5,625 nucleotides of DNA from an uncultured Eubacterium sp. (lineage in GTDB: Bacteria > Bacillota > Clostridia > Oscillospirales > Acutalibacteraceae): NCBI GenBank assembly GCA_905233805.1, contig CAJOER010000072.1, positions 5,697-11,321 on the forward strand. The letters run 5' to 3'. Both the position numbers and the translations under genes were made by a program. Under the pieces are notes generated by a model. It was given only the letters and a program-made list of their open reading frames with translations, made no database searches and had not been told where the DNA came from. This document shows, piece after piece, positions 5,622 through 5,625 of this stretch; position 1 is the first letter of the stretch; each line of letters opens with the position of its first letter.

Positions 5622-5625
5622 ATGT
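5622..5625 (+). CDS. Start of an unidentified gene (only the first codon visible)
   Basis: ATG at 5622 stands 8 bases after a perfect AAGGAGG, the spacing expected for a start. The in-frame ATG at 5616 is too close to the RBS. The product cannot be named because the window ends one base later. Confidence 0.5.

Overview
The window looks like chromosomal DNA of a low-to-mid GC Gram-positive of the class Clostridia, probably a gut bacterium near Ruminococcus/Oscillospiraceae. The basis is a tRNA-sensing T-box leader, strong AGGAGG-type ribosome binding sites, a MazF very close to Bacillus EndoA, a CmpB-type (PF06541) membrane protein, and a secreted protein with the Lys-rich C-terminal module common in gut Clostridia. 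The genus is inference. All real genes are on the + strand.

Layout: (1) 1-531, the 3' part of a glycoside hydrolase family 43-like beta-propeller gene. (2) 540-839, a promoter and a complete T-box leader. Its specifier (UGG) and its discriminator-pairing base (UGGC) both indicate tRNA-Trp, and it ends in an intrinsic terminator. (3) 889-2254, trpB2, a tryptophan synthase beta chain of the TrpB2 type. It is interrupted by a net loss of about 8 bases exactly in the PLP phosphate-binding Gly-rich loop. (4) 2337-3539, a secreted, very basic 400-residue protein with its own promoter and terminator. (5) 3658-3999, mazF, an mRNA interferase with no antitoxin gene beside it. (6) 4084-5462, a two-gene operon with an ATGA overlap: an HD-domain phosphohydrolase-like protein and a CmpB-type membrane protein, preceded by a good promoter and closed by a terminator that contains the stop codon. 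(7) 5480-5542, a degenerate 7-base tandem repeat, then a pyrimidine-rich stretch and the promoter, RBS and start codon of a gene that leaves the window.

The genes form separate transcription units rather than one pathway. The clearest logic is in trpB2: when uncharged tRNA-Trp accumulates, the T-box should antiterminate and allow synthesis of an enzyme that makes tryptophan from indole and serine. In this sequence the regulator looks intact while the enzyme gene is broken, so the strain either lost the function recently or the sequence contains an error. Nothing here is clearly an unprecedented system. The points most worth checking are the trpB2 lesion, the solitary mazF, the coupled HD/CmpB pair with a palindrome over its promoter, and the heptamer array.
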